Of a stretch of DNA of 64,000 nt, positions 1-10,169 are shown in pieces; positions within the stretch are counted from its first letter, which is position 1, and each line of letters starts with the position of its first letter. Both the position numbers and the translations under genes were made by a program. Source of the stretch: Trichomonas vaginalis G3 (Eukaryota; Parabasalia; Trichomonadida; Trichomonadidae). Where the stretch lies: the NCBI RefSeq assembly GCF_026262505.1, contig NC_067207.1, positions 14,290,082 through 14,354,081 on the forward strand. The letters run 5' to 3'. The notes under the pieces were generated by a model. The model was given only the letters and a program-made list of their open reading frames with translations, was not told the DNA's origin and did no database searches.

Positions 1-1364
1 TGCTTTTTTGGGTCTACACGTGCGTCAACACCATAGTCATAATAATATGGTGCTGGAGCTGGGTCAGGCAATGTCATATCTGCCATTTCATAAACTCTTA
101 AATATTTCTTTTGTTCGTCTCCATATAAGTTTAAGTAGCAGTTGTTGTCTAATGGAACTTTAACTTGTGTACCATCATTCTTTATATAGCCTACATACAT
201 TTCATTGTTATTTTTCGGAATGAGTTTATACCGTATACCATTTCTTAAGGACTGTACCAATTGCCATCTAAAATATTTATTTTCTTCATTGACAGAAAAG
301 TCACCAACAATAGTTTCAATATTTTTTGTTCCTATCAAACTTTGGTATATTTCGTTAACATATGTTTTATCTGCCTTTTTCATTAACTCATCGTTAACAT
401 ATGTTTTATCTGCCTTTTTCATTAACTCATCGTTAACATATTCCTTATCTGCTTTCTTATTTAACTCATCGTTAACATATGTTTTATCTGCTTTCTTATT
501 TAACTCATCGTTAACATATGTTTTATCTGCCTTTTTCATTAACTCATCGTTAACATATTCCTTATCTGCTTTCTTATTTAACTCATCGTTAACATATGTT
601 TTATCTGCCTTCTTATTTAACTCATCGTTAACATATGTTTTATCTGCCTTTTTCATTAACTCATCGTTAACATATGTTTTATCTGCTTTCTTATTTAACT
701 CATCGTTAACATATGTTTTATCCGCCTTCTTATTTAACTCATCGTTAACATATTCCTTATCCGCCTTCTTATTTAACTCATCGTTAACATATGTTTTATC
801 TGCTTTAAGGTCTAAACATCCTGAAACCCATCCTGTATCGGCTTTTGTTTTTAAAATCTTTGATGTCCATTCATGATACCATTCAACCATTTCTTTAATT
901 TCATTATCTTTTTCATCAACATAAACCAAATTTGCTTTCTTCGTTAATTCACTATCAACCCTTTCTTTAATTTCATTATCTTTTTCATCAACATAAACCA
1001 AATTTGCTTTCTTCATTATGTCATTTAGGAAACCTTCTATGAATTCCTCATTTAAATTAAATCTTCCAATCTTCAAAACTTTAGGAAATGCATTTAATGC
1101 GTAATATCTCTGTTCTTCTGGTGGAATTGATGTTATATCATCCGTTATACCTTTAATTTTAGAATTCATAAATAAAATTTCTTTTATATTTGATATCACT
1201 GCACCACCTTTGCAAACGAATTCGAAATGGTCATTTTTCAATACTATCTCCAAATCTCCATATTTCAACCTTTGCGTTTGTTCTGCCGTCTTTGAATTAT
1301 ATGCATATATGGCGTATGTAATGGTCTGCGCCTTAAGTTGTTGTAGTTGCTGTTGTTTAATCAT
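1..1364 (-). CDS. Phage-like fibre protein of Polinton copy 1, runs off the left edge
   Basis: The gene starts at an ATG at 1364 and stays open to the window edge (at least 454 residues). It has a conserved head, then about a dozen 13-residue repeats of the type KKADKTYVNDEL (39 bp each, about 355-810), then a distal part containing YVGYIKNDGTQVKVPL. The head and repeats match the fibre of copy 2, but the distal part does not: copy 2 ends in a phage tail-collar-like tip. ADK-YV repeats are typical of trimeric phage tail fibres, so a virion attachment role is inferred. The gene appears open in the visible part. The true C-terminus is not seen. Confidence 0.7.
   Translation of the reverse strand, partial: MIKQQQLQQLKAQTITYAIYAYNSKTAEQTQRLKYGDLEIVLKNDHFEFVCKGGAVISNIKEILFMNSKIKGITDDITSIPPEEQRYYALNAFPKVLKIGRFNLNEEFIEGFLNDIMKKANLVYVDEKDNEIKERVDSELTKKANLVYVDEKDNEIKEMVEWYHEWTSKILKTKADTGWVSGCLDLKADKTYVNDELNKKADKEYVNDELNKKADKTYVNDELNKKADKTYVNDELMKKADKTYVNDELNKKADKTYVNDELNKKADKEYVNDELMKKADKTYVNDELNKKADKTYVNDELNKKADKEYVNDELMKKADKTYVNDELMKKADKTYVNEIYQSLIGTKNIETIVGDFSVNEENKYFRWQLVQSLRNGIRYKLIPKNNNEMYVGYIKNDGTQVKVPLDNNCYLNLYGDEQKKYLRVYEMADMTLPDPAPAPYYYDYGVDARVDPKK
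355..810 (-). repeat. 39-bp tandem repeats coding for the fibre shaft
   Basis: About a dozen 39-bp units, each coding a 13-residue KADKTYVNDEL-type motif, are arrayed in phase within the fibre gene. Units differ by a few bases, with alternating K/M and T/E codons, which points to repeated duplication and exchange. The equivalent shaft of copy 2 has fewer units. Confidence 0.9.
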
Positions 1365-1388
1365 TTATTACGATTTAAAAATAAATAT

Positions 1389-2098
1389 TTAATCCGTTAT
1401 CTCATCAGCTATTTTTTCTATTTGAAATTGCCATAATATTTCATTCATGAATTCTAAATCACAATCAAATAGGTCAGTTATTCTAAATTTAATATTTGAT
1501 AAATCTTTTGAATGAAGAATAAATGAATTCCCGGATAATTGAAATGGATATGATAAAGAAAATGTGTTTAAGTTGATGGATAAAATGTTTTGTATTGATG
1601 GGTAAGAGTTAGGGTCTAATGTTTGATGTGAAAATCTCATTGGGGTATTAACTTTATCACATTTGATTAAAATGAAATTGGAACCGGTGTCAGAATACAA
1701 AACATCCCCAACATCTTTTTCAAAATTTAATATCCCCAACAATGAACGAAGATGAGGAGTACAAAATTTAATTTTCAGCGGAAATTTAATAAGGTTATTT
1801 ATTTCATCAAGTTCAAAAAGTTTATCAGGTTTTGATTTAAAATTTTCTTCATACCATACGATAAATGATTCATTTAAATAACTTAAAATCATGTTAATAT
1901 CCCATTTCGTTATCACATTTTTATATACATATCATACGTTTTTTCATGGTCATCTTTAATAAATGATATATAATCTGAAGGGTCTAAAAGAATGGGATTA
2001 AATTTACCACTCACAGAAACGAGAGTAACATTATAAATTCCGCTAACTGTTAAATTTAATTCACAGTTATTATTCGAAATAATATTGATAATTGACAT
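1389..2098 (-). pseudogene. Unassigned Polinton gene, possible virion protein (copy 1)
   Basis: This is a beta-strand-rich protein of about 235 residues found in both Polinton copies between the fibre and a divergent small gene. It contains segments such as LTVSGIYNVTLVSVSG and LKIKFCTPHLRSLLGIL. The latter resembles the F.P..R.LLGF-type stretch I associate with minor structural proteins of Polinton-like viruses. That similarity is from memory and weak, so no function is assigned. The copy 1 gene is a fossil with about one break. Confidence 0.55.
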
Positions 2099-2118
2099 TT
2101 TTTATTACGATTAAAAAT

Positions 2119-2598
2119 ATGGTAAAGCGTTATTTTCCAGTGATAAATAAAACTAGAATAAGATTACCTCAAGAATTCATAAATTCAACGAATAAGAAAT
2201 TCATTCATGTTATAAATTTTAGTGTTTTCAGAAAATACGAGTCAATGTCATATTCATCATCAGGTTATATTTCACTTCATTCAAATTTAGTTCAATCAAA
2301 CCCATATAATGACCATTTCATAAGATTTTCAGATGGTATTAAAAATGTAATTGATAGATTAAAATATGAACAGATTGACAATATCGAATTTTTGGAATTT
2401 TGGTTTAAATATCCCGATGGAAAAAAGACTGAAGTTAAAGATAAAGCAGATACTATAACAAAAACAATTACAATGACCGATCCAGATAGTGGGGAACAAA
2501 AAGAAATAAAACAAACGATAGAAACTGGTGAAAGGTCAATTATTATCGATTATGATTCAAAGGATTATTATTCGATAATGTTAATGCTTGAATATTAA
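2119..2598 (+). CDS. Unassigned small Polinton protein, 159 aa (copy 1)
   Basis: This ORF reads rightward between two leftward genes. It begins at the ATG at 2119 (MVKRYFPVINK) and ends overlapping the stop of the next gene by four bases. The protein is mixed alpha/beta and contains a segment on solvent-exposed charged residues (PDGKKTEVKDKADT) and an acidic C-terminus rich in Y and D. No family is recognised. Its conserved place in both Polintons next to structural genes suggests a virion or assembly role, which is inference. Confidence 0.6.
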   Translation: MVKRYFPVINKTRIRLPQEFINSTNKKFIHVINFSVFRKYESMSYSSSGYISLHSNLVQSNPYNDHFIRFSDGIKNVIDRLKYEQIDNIEFLEFWFKYPDGKKTEVKDKADTITKTITMTDPDSGEQKEIKQTIETGERSIIIDYDSKDYYSIMLMLEY

Positions 2599-3257
2599 AT
2601 AGCCTTAACAAAGAATTTTTCAAGTGATATTTTATATTCATCAACTATTTTATTATAAATATCATTATATGTTAAATGAAGTTCAGTTGTTGTTCCGTTC
2701 TTTGATATCTTAATTGTGCTAATATCCTTTATAGGATTTATTTTTGCAACTGTTCCGCAGCATGAAACCTCATCATCTATGAAAAATTGAATCTTAACGT
2801 CTGAATCTTGAACATCACAAAGAATGGCAATAATGTGAATTAATGATTCATAAGGTAAAATAATTAAACCGGATTGGTCAATTAAATTTATTATTGAATC
2901 ATAATTATTAATTATTATATCACGGTAAATTTTCATTAATTCAGAATTAATGTCTATTTTATATGGGTTATCAAGTGGTGGTGTTGGGTATGTTGGATAA
3001 GTGGGAATTTCAACAGGTTCTTTACTGGGTTCAGATAAAATGATTGGGTCTCCATTCTCATGGTTTTCTTCATTCTCCTCATTCTTCGGTAAGTCACGAG
3101 TTAATAAATTTGGTTGAGTTGCTGACCTTGTTAATTCAGGGCTAACATTAACTTTAACATTTTGAATAATTCGTGATTTATCATCATTTACGTTATAACC
3201 AACCGTAATCTCTGCTTTTGCGTTAGTGTTCTTTTGATTAGTGAAACGTCTTCTCAT
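2595..3257 (-). CDS. Unassigned Polinton protein, 220 aa (copy 1)
   Basis: The protein starts MRRRFTNQKN and has a basic N-terminus, a proline/glutamate-rich linker at about residues 60-95 (EPVEIPTYPTYP), and a C-terminal globular half. Its stop codon overlaps that of the opposing gene by four bases. The same gene lies at 22295-22996 in copy 2. No family is recognised. The basic head followed by a linker is compatible with a DNA- or capsid-associated protein, but this is only a suggestion. Confidence 0.6.
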   Translation of the reverse strand: MRRRFTNQKNTNAKAEITVGYNVNDDKSRIIQNVKVNVSPELTRSATQPNLLTRDLPKNEENEENHENGDPIILSEPSKEPVEIPTYPTYPTPPLDNPYKIDINSELMKIYRDIIINNYDSIINLIDQSGLIILPYESLIHIIAILCDVQDSDVKIQFFIDDEVSCCGTVAKINPIKDISTIKISKNGTTTELHLTYNDIYNKIVDEYKISLEKFFVKAI

Positions 3258-3289
3258 TTATAATCGAATAAAAAAATATATTTAAACTT

Positions 3290-4185
3290 TTATTTTGTCG
3301 AACTTTTGAATCTATTATTCCCTGTATTTGTTCTTGAAGATGATTTATTGCTTCATTATCGTAATTAAAAGACCTAATATATTCATTAATTGCATTCTTA
3401 TAATCATCTGATTTCTCAAATTTTCTTTTATCTGATTCCTTAACTAAATCATAAGTTAACCTCGTTGCTGATAAAATGGTTTCTTAATTAAATCTTTGAA
3501 TGCTTGAGATAAAGCACCTGATGCAATTCTTGCTACTATAATTGGTTGGAATTGCTGTTTAAGTTCATCTTTAACATTTGCGAAAACTGGATCGAATAAA
3601 GAAACTTTAAAGAATTTCTTAGCTGAAATTTCAGGTCTAATATTTGCATATTGACCATCAAACTGTATTAGAATATCGTGGTAATCCATCGGTCCTCTTC
3701 AATAGCATTTAATTCTTCATTGAAATAAGAATATGGATTATGACGGTATAAATTAATTGGACCATGTTCACCTTCTCCAATGTATTGTTTAACAGCTTTT
3801 CCATTTTCATCAAATTGCATAGGATAACGTTCATTATATGCTTTACGTTTAGGATAATCAGACATAGTTAATTTATAACCATTTATGACTTTAATATTTC
3901 CTTGACCATCAGTAACGAAAACTTCATTTATACCATCAGGTTTTCCATTTGGACCCGTAATGTCTGCTTCGTGTGCTTCCCAATTTGGACCATGACGTTT
4001 GGCATATGCTTGAGCTTCTGGTAATGTTAAAACGTTTCTCATTTGTTTAACATCTTTTTGAAGACCAGCAACAATATGAACTATTCTTTCATTCCATCTG
4101 GAACTTTCATAGTTCTATTATATGCACCCTTTTTGTTTGTTCCTTGTTTTAATGGAACCTGTAGAAGATTTGCTATTTCTGTCAT
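3290..4185 (-). pseudogene. Probable small virion protein (copy 1, broken)
   Basis: This is the counterpart of the whole 300-residue gene at 23080-23982 in copy 2, described there. It lies directly downstream of the ATPase in both elements. The copy 1 version is a fossil with several breaks. Assignment as a virion component rests on position beside the packaging ATPase and capsid candidate, not on a recognised domain. Confidence 0.6.
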
Positions 4186-4226
4186 GTTTAATTATAAATA
4201 AAAAATAAAAATTAATTATAAAAAGT

Positions 4227-5052
4227 TAATCAAATTTAACACCTCCTTTATTTAAATCAACTATTATTTTTCCATGTTCACCTAATTGCTGATATTGTGT
4301 GTAAAGTTCATTAATGCTCATTGGTAAATTCACTTGATAAAGCATAACGTTCAACTGTTGACGACTAAACCACTGAAAATGAAAAGTGTTGATAGATTTG
4401 ATTTAATGTTTGTGCTTAATGCTTTGAAGTATTGAACAGCCATGAAGAATGAACACTGAATGTGTCGACATTGAGTTAATAACTGATTAAAATATGATTT
4501 CTCATTTGTTATTAGTTTTGATTTCACCGCATCATCTAGAAAAATGAGTGAATGCAAAAATTCTCTATCAAAATTTGAAATAGAAAGTGTTTCAAATAAT
4601 TCATCCCGTTGTTTATCAATAATTTTATCCTCTAATCCTTGCTTCTTGATTGTATTATATAATTCTTTATACATTAAAAAGTTTTTTAAATAATCTTCTG
4701 CTTCTTCTTGTGATAAATAAATAATTGGAATTTTGATTAAATGCTTTAAAGATTCAAATGTATCATCTGAAGGTGAACCTGAACGGTTGATATAAATTAA
4801 CACATGTGAATGGGGTGAAGTGTTAGCAATAATGATAATTTGTTTTAATATCGTTAATGTTTTACCTTTATTTTGTTTACCAATTGCTGCAGTGATTGAA
4901 TTTAAGTAACATTCAGAATATGGAATTTTCATTAATTTTTCCTTAGATAGAGCATTTCTATTATCACTCAATGCTTCATTAATCATATCATCTACGTATG
5001 TATTATATACTCCTGCTAATTCTTCATAAGGAGTGGATGAATTTAAATCCAT
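4227..5052 (-). pseudogene. Polinton genome-packaging ATPase (copy 1)
   Basis: This is the FtsK/HerA-type packaging ATPase (A32-like) of Polintons, a marker gene of the group. A Walker A loop (GKQNKGKT) and a Walker B strand (LIFLDDA) are visible. It lies downstream of the major capsid candidate, reading the same way. The gene is a fossil with about one break; the copy 2 counterpart at 24023-24838 is whole. Confidence 0.8.
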
Positions 5053-5076
5053 TTAATCAAAAATAAATTTATAATT

Positions 5077-6718
5077 TTAAACATTTCTATTCATCAATAT
5101 TTCATCATATGAACTTCTATACTGTGGTGGTGTACCTGTTGGATGATATTTCAAACCTTCATCCGGTGTCCATGTCCAATATGTAGTCCTAGTAAACCAA
5201 ACCTGAGGAGGATTTGTCACCTTTGAACAGTAAGTGTCATTTACACCCTGAATGATTGGATAAGCTTTCACTTGTACTGTAACTTGTGAGTTGAAAGTTT
5301 CTAATCCATCAAAGAATATACCCGCTCCATCACGTTGAACTGGAATAGTGCATAAGAATGAAGTTTGGTCTTTCCATGTTCTAGCTAATGGCGCGCCATA
5401 TCATCATTCAGTGGTCTAGTTAATGAGTCCTCGTATTCTTCCGTGCATTCATTCACTCCATCTAAATCAGAAGCTTGAAGCATACGTGTAAAGAATATAT
5501 CACCCACTGTGGTCATCGCTTGATCGGGGAAGTTTCTGGAATCTATAGTGACTTGAAGACCTCGAAGCATTGGATTTTCTAAAACTGTTCTTTGCATTGC
5601 ATTCTTCGGAAATGCTAACACAACATCTGTAACATTATGAAGAGCGTATGAGAAATCAGAACTGATACCTTCAGGAGTGATGCAACCTCCATTTAGTGAA
5701 CGAACGTCAATATGTTGAGCTGGAATCATGAATGGATCTTCCTTACTAAATAAACGTGGTATTGCTTTAACTGATTCTTCAATTAAACCGTATCCTGGTG
5801 TAATGCATTTATCCTCTAAAACTTCCATCTTTGTGCATGAAATAATAACGTCTTCAACTGTTGCGTCAGCAGATGTAGCGGCTAAGCTTGTAATTAATTT
5901 GGCAGGAAGTCCGATTTGTTGGAATTTGCGATCATATTTATAAACATGATTCATAATCTTTTCATAATTTTCATCAGTTATCTTTTCATAAACGTAATTT
6001 TGTAAATCAGCAACTCTTAATGGGTCAACCTGACAAAATACTAAAGTATCCCTGAAAACATAATATTTAAGAATGATATCACCAAATGATTTAGGATAAT
6101 CATCGAACGCCTGAAATGCTAACAAATCATTTATCGGAATAATCATATCAAAAGTGACATCAACTTCTTCATTTGCTTTCTTGAAAACTTCTGAAGGGTC
6201 AAATATTTTACCACATACTGAGTTATCATATTTTTGAACATTATTATATAGCGAATGAACAAACTTTTTAACTTTCCTTTCTGATTTTGGTTTATATGTT
6301 GCAAATGCGAAAGATTCACGGGCGCAATCCATCTGAAGATAACCGACATCACCTCTTTCATTCTTTCTACTTCTAATTGTTTAAAGCTTTGATTTGATGA
6401 TTTGTAACCAACGAATAAACGCATGCATTTAAAAGCGGCATCACATGTGAAAGCTTTATTTGAAACAAGAGTTACTTTAACTTTGCGTTTAATATATGTG
6501 TCACCTAATTGGTTCACATCATGAGCAGGGTTTGTAATTCTTAAATGAGTTTGTTTATCATCAAAATATGGAGCATCAGAGTCATAGCATGAACTTTCAA
6601 GTTCTCTATAATATCTTCTACCGTCATTCTTTGTGAATATTTCATTTATCTTTTCGAATGAATGAAATACATTTCCATTAATCGGTTTAGTGTTTGGCAC
6701 CAAATAGTTAGTCGTCAT
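5077..6718 (-). pseudogene. Major capsid protein candidate (copy 1)
   Basis: This is the counterpart of the whole 546-residue gene at 24863-26503 in copy 2. It is by far the largest structural-type gene and lies immediately upstream of the packaging ATPase, as the double jelly-roll major capsid gene usually does in Polintons. The copy 1 gene is a fossil with about two or three breaks. Confidence 0.65.
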
Positions 6719-6788
6719 TTATGATGAAATAAAAAAATCAAAATTAAAAGATGAAAATGAATTTTTAATTTTAATGAAATAATCAACT

Positions 6789-7000
6789 ATGGCTGCAGGA
6801 TTCTTTAAAAAGTTATGGGATAAAGTAAAAAGAGGAGCACATAAAGTTTGGGAAACAATGAAGAAAGGAGCAAATTGGATATTTAAGAATAAAGAAGCAA
6901 TTAGTGACGTTGCAGAACAAATAGCACCTAATGTTCCGGTAAGGAAGTATTAAATAAAGGAGATAAAGTTTATCATCGACTACAACCGATATTAAGATAA
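6789..7000 (+). pseudogene. Tiny basic amphipathic protein, MAAGFFKKLW type (copy 1, rightward)
   Basis: This is a short gene starting MAAGFFKKLWDKVKRG, divergent from the capsid candidate and facing a paralogue at 7023-7259 tail to tail. The amphipathic, lysine-rich helix with tryptophans resembles membrane-active or core peptides of adenovirus-like virions; this is inference. It appears to have about one break. Confidence 0.55.
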
Positions 7001-7022
7001 AAATAATATTTATATTTTTCCA

Positions 7023-7259
7023 CTACTTTCCTCCTATTTTATTAAGTATTCCTTCAGCAATTCCACCAACTGCGTTACCTGCTTGTGCTCCCATCGCTGG
7101 ATTACCTGCTTTAGCACCTAATACTCCACCTATGATAGTTCCTGCCGTTTTCGCTACTGGTGCCAAAAAGTTTGCAATGGGTTTTATTACTTTCTGATGA
7201 ACCCATCTTGCTGCTTTCTTAATTCCTTCCCATAATTTTTTAAAGAATCCTGCCGCCAT
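7023..7259 (-). CDS. Tiny basic amphipathic protein, 78 aa (copy 1, leftward)
   Basis: The protein starts MAAGFFKKLWEGIKKAARW, a lysine/tryptophan amphipathic helix, followed by a small-residue-rich hydrophobic segment (TAGTIIGGVLGAKAG, about residues 38-55) that could insert in a membrane. The first eleven residues match those of the opposing gene at 6789-7000, so the two are paralogous modules. The family is unknown; a membrane-lytic or minor virion role is plausible but unproven. The counterpart in copy 2 is at 26813-27049. Confidence 0.65.
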   Translation of the reverse strand: MAAGFFKKLWEGIKKAARWVHQKVIKPIANFLAPVAKTAGTIIGGVLGAKAGNPAMGAQAGNAVGGIAEGILNKIGGK

Positions 7260-7325
7260 TTCTGATTTAATATTAATTAAAAATTCATTTTCATCACTTA
7301 TATTTTAATTTTTATTTTATGATAA

Positions 7326-7707
7326 ATGAAACCGATTTTAAAAATAAATGAAACAGAGGAGGAGGAAAGTGAAAATGTTCAACAAAAAATAAACGTTGTT
7401 AAACCCATCACTGAAATAAAAATTTTTTCATCTGTTGAAGAATTTAATGACTATTATGCTAATAATAAAAAATTATTTGAAGAATTGACAACGTGTAAAT
7501 TGAATAAAATGTTTAAAGTTTAGAGTCCAAGACCCAGAGGGTCATGGATTCAAAATTTCAAAAATAAAGGGGGTGGTTAGTTTGAAATCTATTCCTCAAT
7601 CAAGAATCACCTCATTAATGAAAATTGATGATTTAACAAAAAGAATAGAAGAGATTGAAGAGCGAATAAATCAAATTATTGATTTCATAAATTCAAATAA
7701 TCATTAG
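7326..7707 (+). pseudogene. Small acidic coiled-coil protein (copy 1, broken)
   Basis: This is the counterpart of the whole 126-residue gene at 27115-27495. It starts MKPILKINETEEEE, then a segment ending in FNDYYANNKKLFEEL and a C-terminal heptad-like helix (LTKRIEEIEERINQII). The function is unknown. It is a fossil with about one break, and a small GC-rich hairpin lies within it (see the hairpin entry). Confidence 0.5.
7523..7543. repeat. GC-rich mini-hairpin (copy 1)
   Basis: A five-base-pair stem with a three-base loop, GACCC-AGA-GGGTC, occupies 7531-7543. It is preceded by a degenerate second arm beginning at 7523. It stands out in AT-rich sequence and resembles five further sites in copy 2. 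Confidence 0.6.
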
Positions 7708-7714
7708 CTTCATT

Positions 7715-8653
7715 TATTTTTCATTCAAAAATGTAAGACATGAATTTTTAAAGTTTATTTTTTAAAAATTTTTTTATTTCATTATGGTAGTGAATCTTTC
7801 ATTCATGAAAATAATTATTTCTAATTTCTTTTACTCTCCCATACATACTAGATTTAAAGAATTCAGAACATTTCCCATAATCTCCTAAATGTTTTCTTAT
7901 CCCTAACGTGTGCCAGTTATTATATGAAACTGAATAAACTTTATCTTTATCTTTACACCTTTCATCACTTTCATCACTTCCAATATATTTATATCTCAGT
8001 TTTGATTTAGCATTTTCATATTCATTAGCGTTTAATAATTCACAGTCTTCCTTTTTAAATTGATGTTTAAGATATTCAGGATTTAATACTCTACGTTTAT
8101 ATGCTCCTAACTTAGTTCTAAAGGTTTTTCTACAAAATTTAGGAATTCCATCCTCTTTAATGTCATCAATGATTTCCATTTCATTATTTTCAATTTCTTC
8201 TTCTCGTTTATGAGGTCTTTGATTATGACTCCATTGATTCCATGAAATTAAATATTCTTTATCATTATATTTATACCTCATTAGCTTATTTTGGCTTTCA
8301 TATTCATTTAATAATTCACAATCTTCATTTTTAAATTGAAGTTTAACCCATTCAGGATTTAAACGATGTTTAATTAATCGCGGAATATCTGACATCATCT
8401 ATATATAGATTATTTTATAAAAGATAAAAAATAAATTATTTTAAAATTAATGTTAATTTTTTAAATGATGTGTTTAGTATATAATATTTATTACTAATTT
8501 ATTTAATAATGTCGCGTTTTCTTACGAATTCATGACTTAAAAAAACGTAAGAAAAAATTTTATATCATCTATATATAGAAGATAAAAAAATATACCTCCA
8601 TCTATATATAGACGTAACAAAAAAAGTCACACAACCCGCACTCTTATACTACT
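7715..8653. repeat. Right terminal inverted repeat of Polinton copy 1
   Basis: The sequence matches both TIRs of copy 2 from the shared ATTCAAAAATGTAAGACATG stretch to the ACTACT terminus. It includes the TIR gene and three TCTATATATAGA-type palindromes (about 8400, 8567 and 8610). The partner TIR is outside the window. Confidence 0.8.
7799..8398 (-). CDS. TIR-encoded duplicated-domain protein, 199 aa (copy 1)
   Basis: The gene lies wholly inside the terminal inverted repeat and reads inward. The protein has two copies of one module: LNPEWVKLQFKNEDCELLNEYE (about residues 13-34) ending in SWNQW, and LNPEYLKHQFKKEDCELLN (about 106-124) ending in SYNNW. Each module pairs a conserved FKxEDCELLN core with a C-terminal W. 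No family is recognised; the size and basic charge would suit a nucleic-acid-binding protein. A CTATATATAG palindrome touches its start codon. The same gene lies in both TIRs of copy 2 (9117-9674, 28077-28667). Confidence 0.75.
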   Translation of the reverse strand: MMSDIPRLIKHRLNPEWVKLQFKNEDCELLNEYESQNKLMRYKYNDKEYLISWNQWSHNQRPHKREEEIENNEMEIIDDIKEDGIPKFCRKTFRTKLGAYKRRVLNPEYLKHQFKKEDCELLNANEYENAKSKLRYKYIGSDESDERCKDKDKVYSVSYNNWHTLGIRKHLGDYGKCSEFFKSSMYGRVKEIRNNYFHE

Positions 8654-8861
8654 TGGCCAAATACAACTTATGATATTGTCTAAATATAGTGTATGAAAGT
8701 ATCTTAAGATGGCACAATATTTTATGTATGTAATTTTCATGAATTAGAAATTTAATAATTTTAAAAACCATTTTCTTTTTTGTTTATTGAGTAAATCATT
8801 CATCAAGAATACTTAAACTTCCGATGAATTCTTATTGACTAAATTCTAATTTGAACATTAC
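8654..8861. other. Host spacer between two tandem Polintons
   Basis: This is AT-rich sequence with no ORF or recognisable element. It starts with TGGCCA, which should be the target duplication of copy 1 if its left flank outside the window also reads TGGCCA. Confidence 0.6.
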
Positions 8862-8867
8862 AATAAT
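8862..8867. repeat. Target site duplication AATAAT, left
   Basis: AATAAT directly precedes the AGTAGTATATGTG terminus of copy 2 and is repeated exactly at 28917-28922. A 6-bp duplication is the known signature of Polinton integration. Confidence 0.92.
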
Positions 8868-8908
8868 AGTAGTATATGTGAACGGGTTTAGTGACTTTTT
8901 TTGTTACG

Positions 8909-9116
8909 TCTATATATAGATGAAGGTATATTTTCACATCTTCTATATATATATGATATAAAATTTTTTTCTTACGTTTTTTAAGTCATGAATTCGTAAG
9001 AAAGTGTGACATTATTAAATAAATTAGTAATAAATATTTATTTATAAATCATTAAAATTAACATTAATTTTAAAATAATTTATTTTTTTATCTTTTATAA
9101 AAGAAGCTATATATAG
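8909..9116. promoter_or_regulatory. TATA-like palindromes in the TIR
   Basis: TCTATATATAGA occurs at 8909-8920, a longer TCTATATATATATGA variant starts at 8942, and CTATATATAG occupies 9107-9116 immediately before the ATG at 9117. The same set recurs in the other TIRs, with CTATATATAG at 28668-28677 next to the start at 28667. Repeated palindromes abutting a start codon suggest operator or initiator sites; function is inferred. Confidence 0.45.
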
Positions 9117-9674
9117 ATGATGACAGATATTCCGCGATTAATTAAACATTGTTTAAATCCTGAATGGGTTAAACTTCAATTTAAAAATGAAGATTGTGAA
9201 TTATTAAATGAATATGAAAGCCAAAATAAGCTAATGAGGTATAAATATAATGATAAAGAATATTTAATTTCATGGAATCAATGGAGTCATAATCAAAGAC
9301 CTCATAAACGAGAAGAAGAAATTGAAAATAATGAAATGGAAATCATTGATGACATTAAAGAGGATGGAATTCCTAAATTTTGTAGAAAAACCTTTAGAAC
9401 TAAGTTAGGAGCATATAAACGTAGAGTATTAAATCCTGAATATCTTAAACATTTATTTAAAAAGGAAGACTGTGAATTATTAAACGTTAATGAATATGAA
9501 AATGCTAAATCAAAACTGAGATATAAATATATTGGAAGTGATGAAAGGTGTAAAGATAAAGATAAAGTTTATTCAGTTTCATATAATAACTGGCACACGT
9601 TAGGGATAAGAAAACATTTAGGAGATTATGGAAATGTTCTGAATTCTTTAAATCTAGTATGTACGAGAGAGTAA
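9117..9674 (+). CDS. TIR-encoded duplicated-domain protein (copy 2, left TIR)
   Basis: This is the left-TIR version of the gene described at 7799-8398, with the same two FKxEDCELLN modules. It reads inward from the terminus and starts at the ATG touching the CTATATATAG palindrome. It is nearly identical to its partner in the right TIR apart from the extreme C-terminus. No family is recognised. Having the gene in both TIRs means two copies per element kept alike by whatever copies the ends. Confidence 0.75.
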   Translation: MMTDIPRLIKHCLNPEWVKLQFKNEDCELLNEYESQNKLMRYKYNDKEYLISWNQWSHNQRPHKREEEIENNEMEIIDDIKEDGIPKFCRKTFRTKLGAYKRRVLNPEYLKHLFKKEDCELLNVNEYENAKSKLRYKYIGSDERCKDKDKVYSVSYNNWHTLGIRKHLGDYGNVLNSLNLVCTRE

Positions 9675-9810
9675 AAGAAATTAGAAATAATTATTTTCAT
9701 GAATGAAAGATTCACTACCATAATGAAATAAAAAATAATTTTTTTAAAAAATAAACTTTAAAAATTCATGTCTTACATTTTTGAATAATTTATTTTTTAA
9801 TTTGTATGAA

Positions 9811-10131
9811 ATGAGCGTCAAAACTAACAATGTTAAAAAAATGGGATTCACAAATGAGGAAATAAAGGATATATTAGAGGAGGCAGGTTATGAAGTTAGT
9901 AAATATTATTTAAGAAATTGTCAAAAAATTCGCGGAGTTTTTAAATGAGTTTGATTATGATGGAAAAATGAATAAAGATGATGTTATAAATTTCTTATAT
10001 CCCACATCTAAAGAAGAAAAACCTAAAGAACCTGATGTTTTCCCTGAATATTATGAAGAACGGATTAAAGATGATGAATATACGATGAAATTGAAAGAAA
10101 AGGAAAATAAGAATGAAATAGATAAGAATTA
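9811..10131 (+). pseudogene. Small unassigned Polinton gene (broken)
   Basis: This is a rightward small gene just inside the left TIR, beginning MSVKTNNVKKMGFTNEE and continuing in lysine/glutamate-rich coding sequence (for example EEKPKEPDVFPEYYEE). It is short, charged and of unknown function, and is a fossil with about one break. Confidence 0.4.
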
Positions 10132-10169
10132 AGAGAATTGAAAATAATGAAAATGAAGTAGAGGGTTTA

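Larger units (their letters stand above)
1..8653 (+). mobile_element. Polinton (Maverick) copy 1, right part only
   Basis: This is the right-hand part of a Polinton whose left end lies outside the window. It carries, in the same order and orientation as copy 2, a fibre gene, several unassigned genes, a packaging ATPase, a major capsid candidate, two tiny basic proteins and the TIR gene. The right terminus ends in ATACTACT at 8653, matching the CT-ending terminus of copy 2. The element is a fossil with roughly ten breaks in the visible part. It is nevertheless close to copy 2 along its whole length, so both look young. Family assignment rests on the ATPase and capsid candidate here and on the polymerase and integrase of copy 2. 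Confidence 0.9.
8868..9802. repeat. Left terminal inverted repeat of Polinton copy 2
   Basis: It matches the reverse complement of 27981-28916 almost base for base, from AGTAGTATATGTGAACGGG inward to the TTGAATAATTTATTTTTTAA stretch. It contains the TIR gene and several TATATATA palindromes. Confidence 0.9.

Noticed and set aside
205-876. Rightward 223-codon ORF rich in SSLTYVLSAFLFN
   Set aside because: It is the antisense shadow of the 39-bp repeats of the leftward fibre gene.
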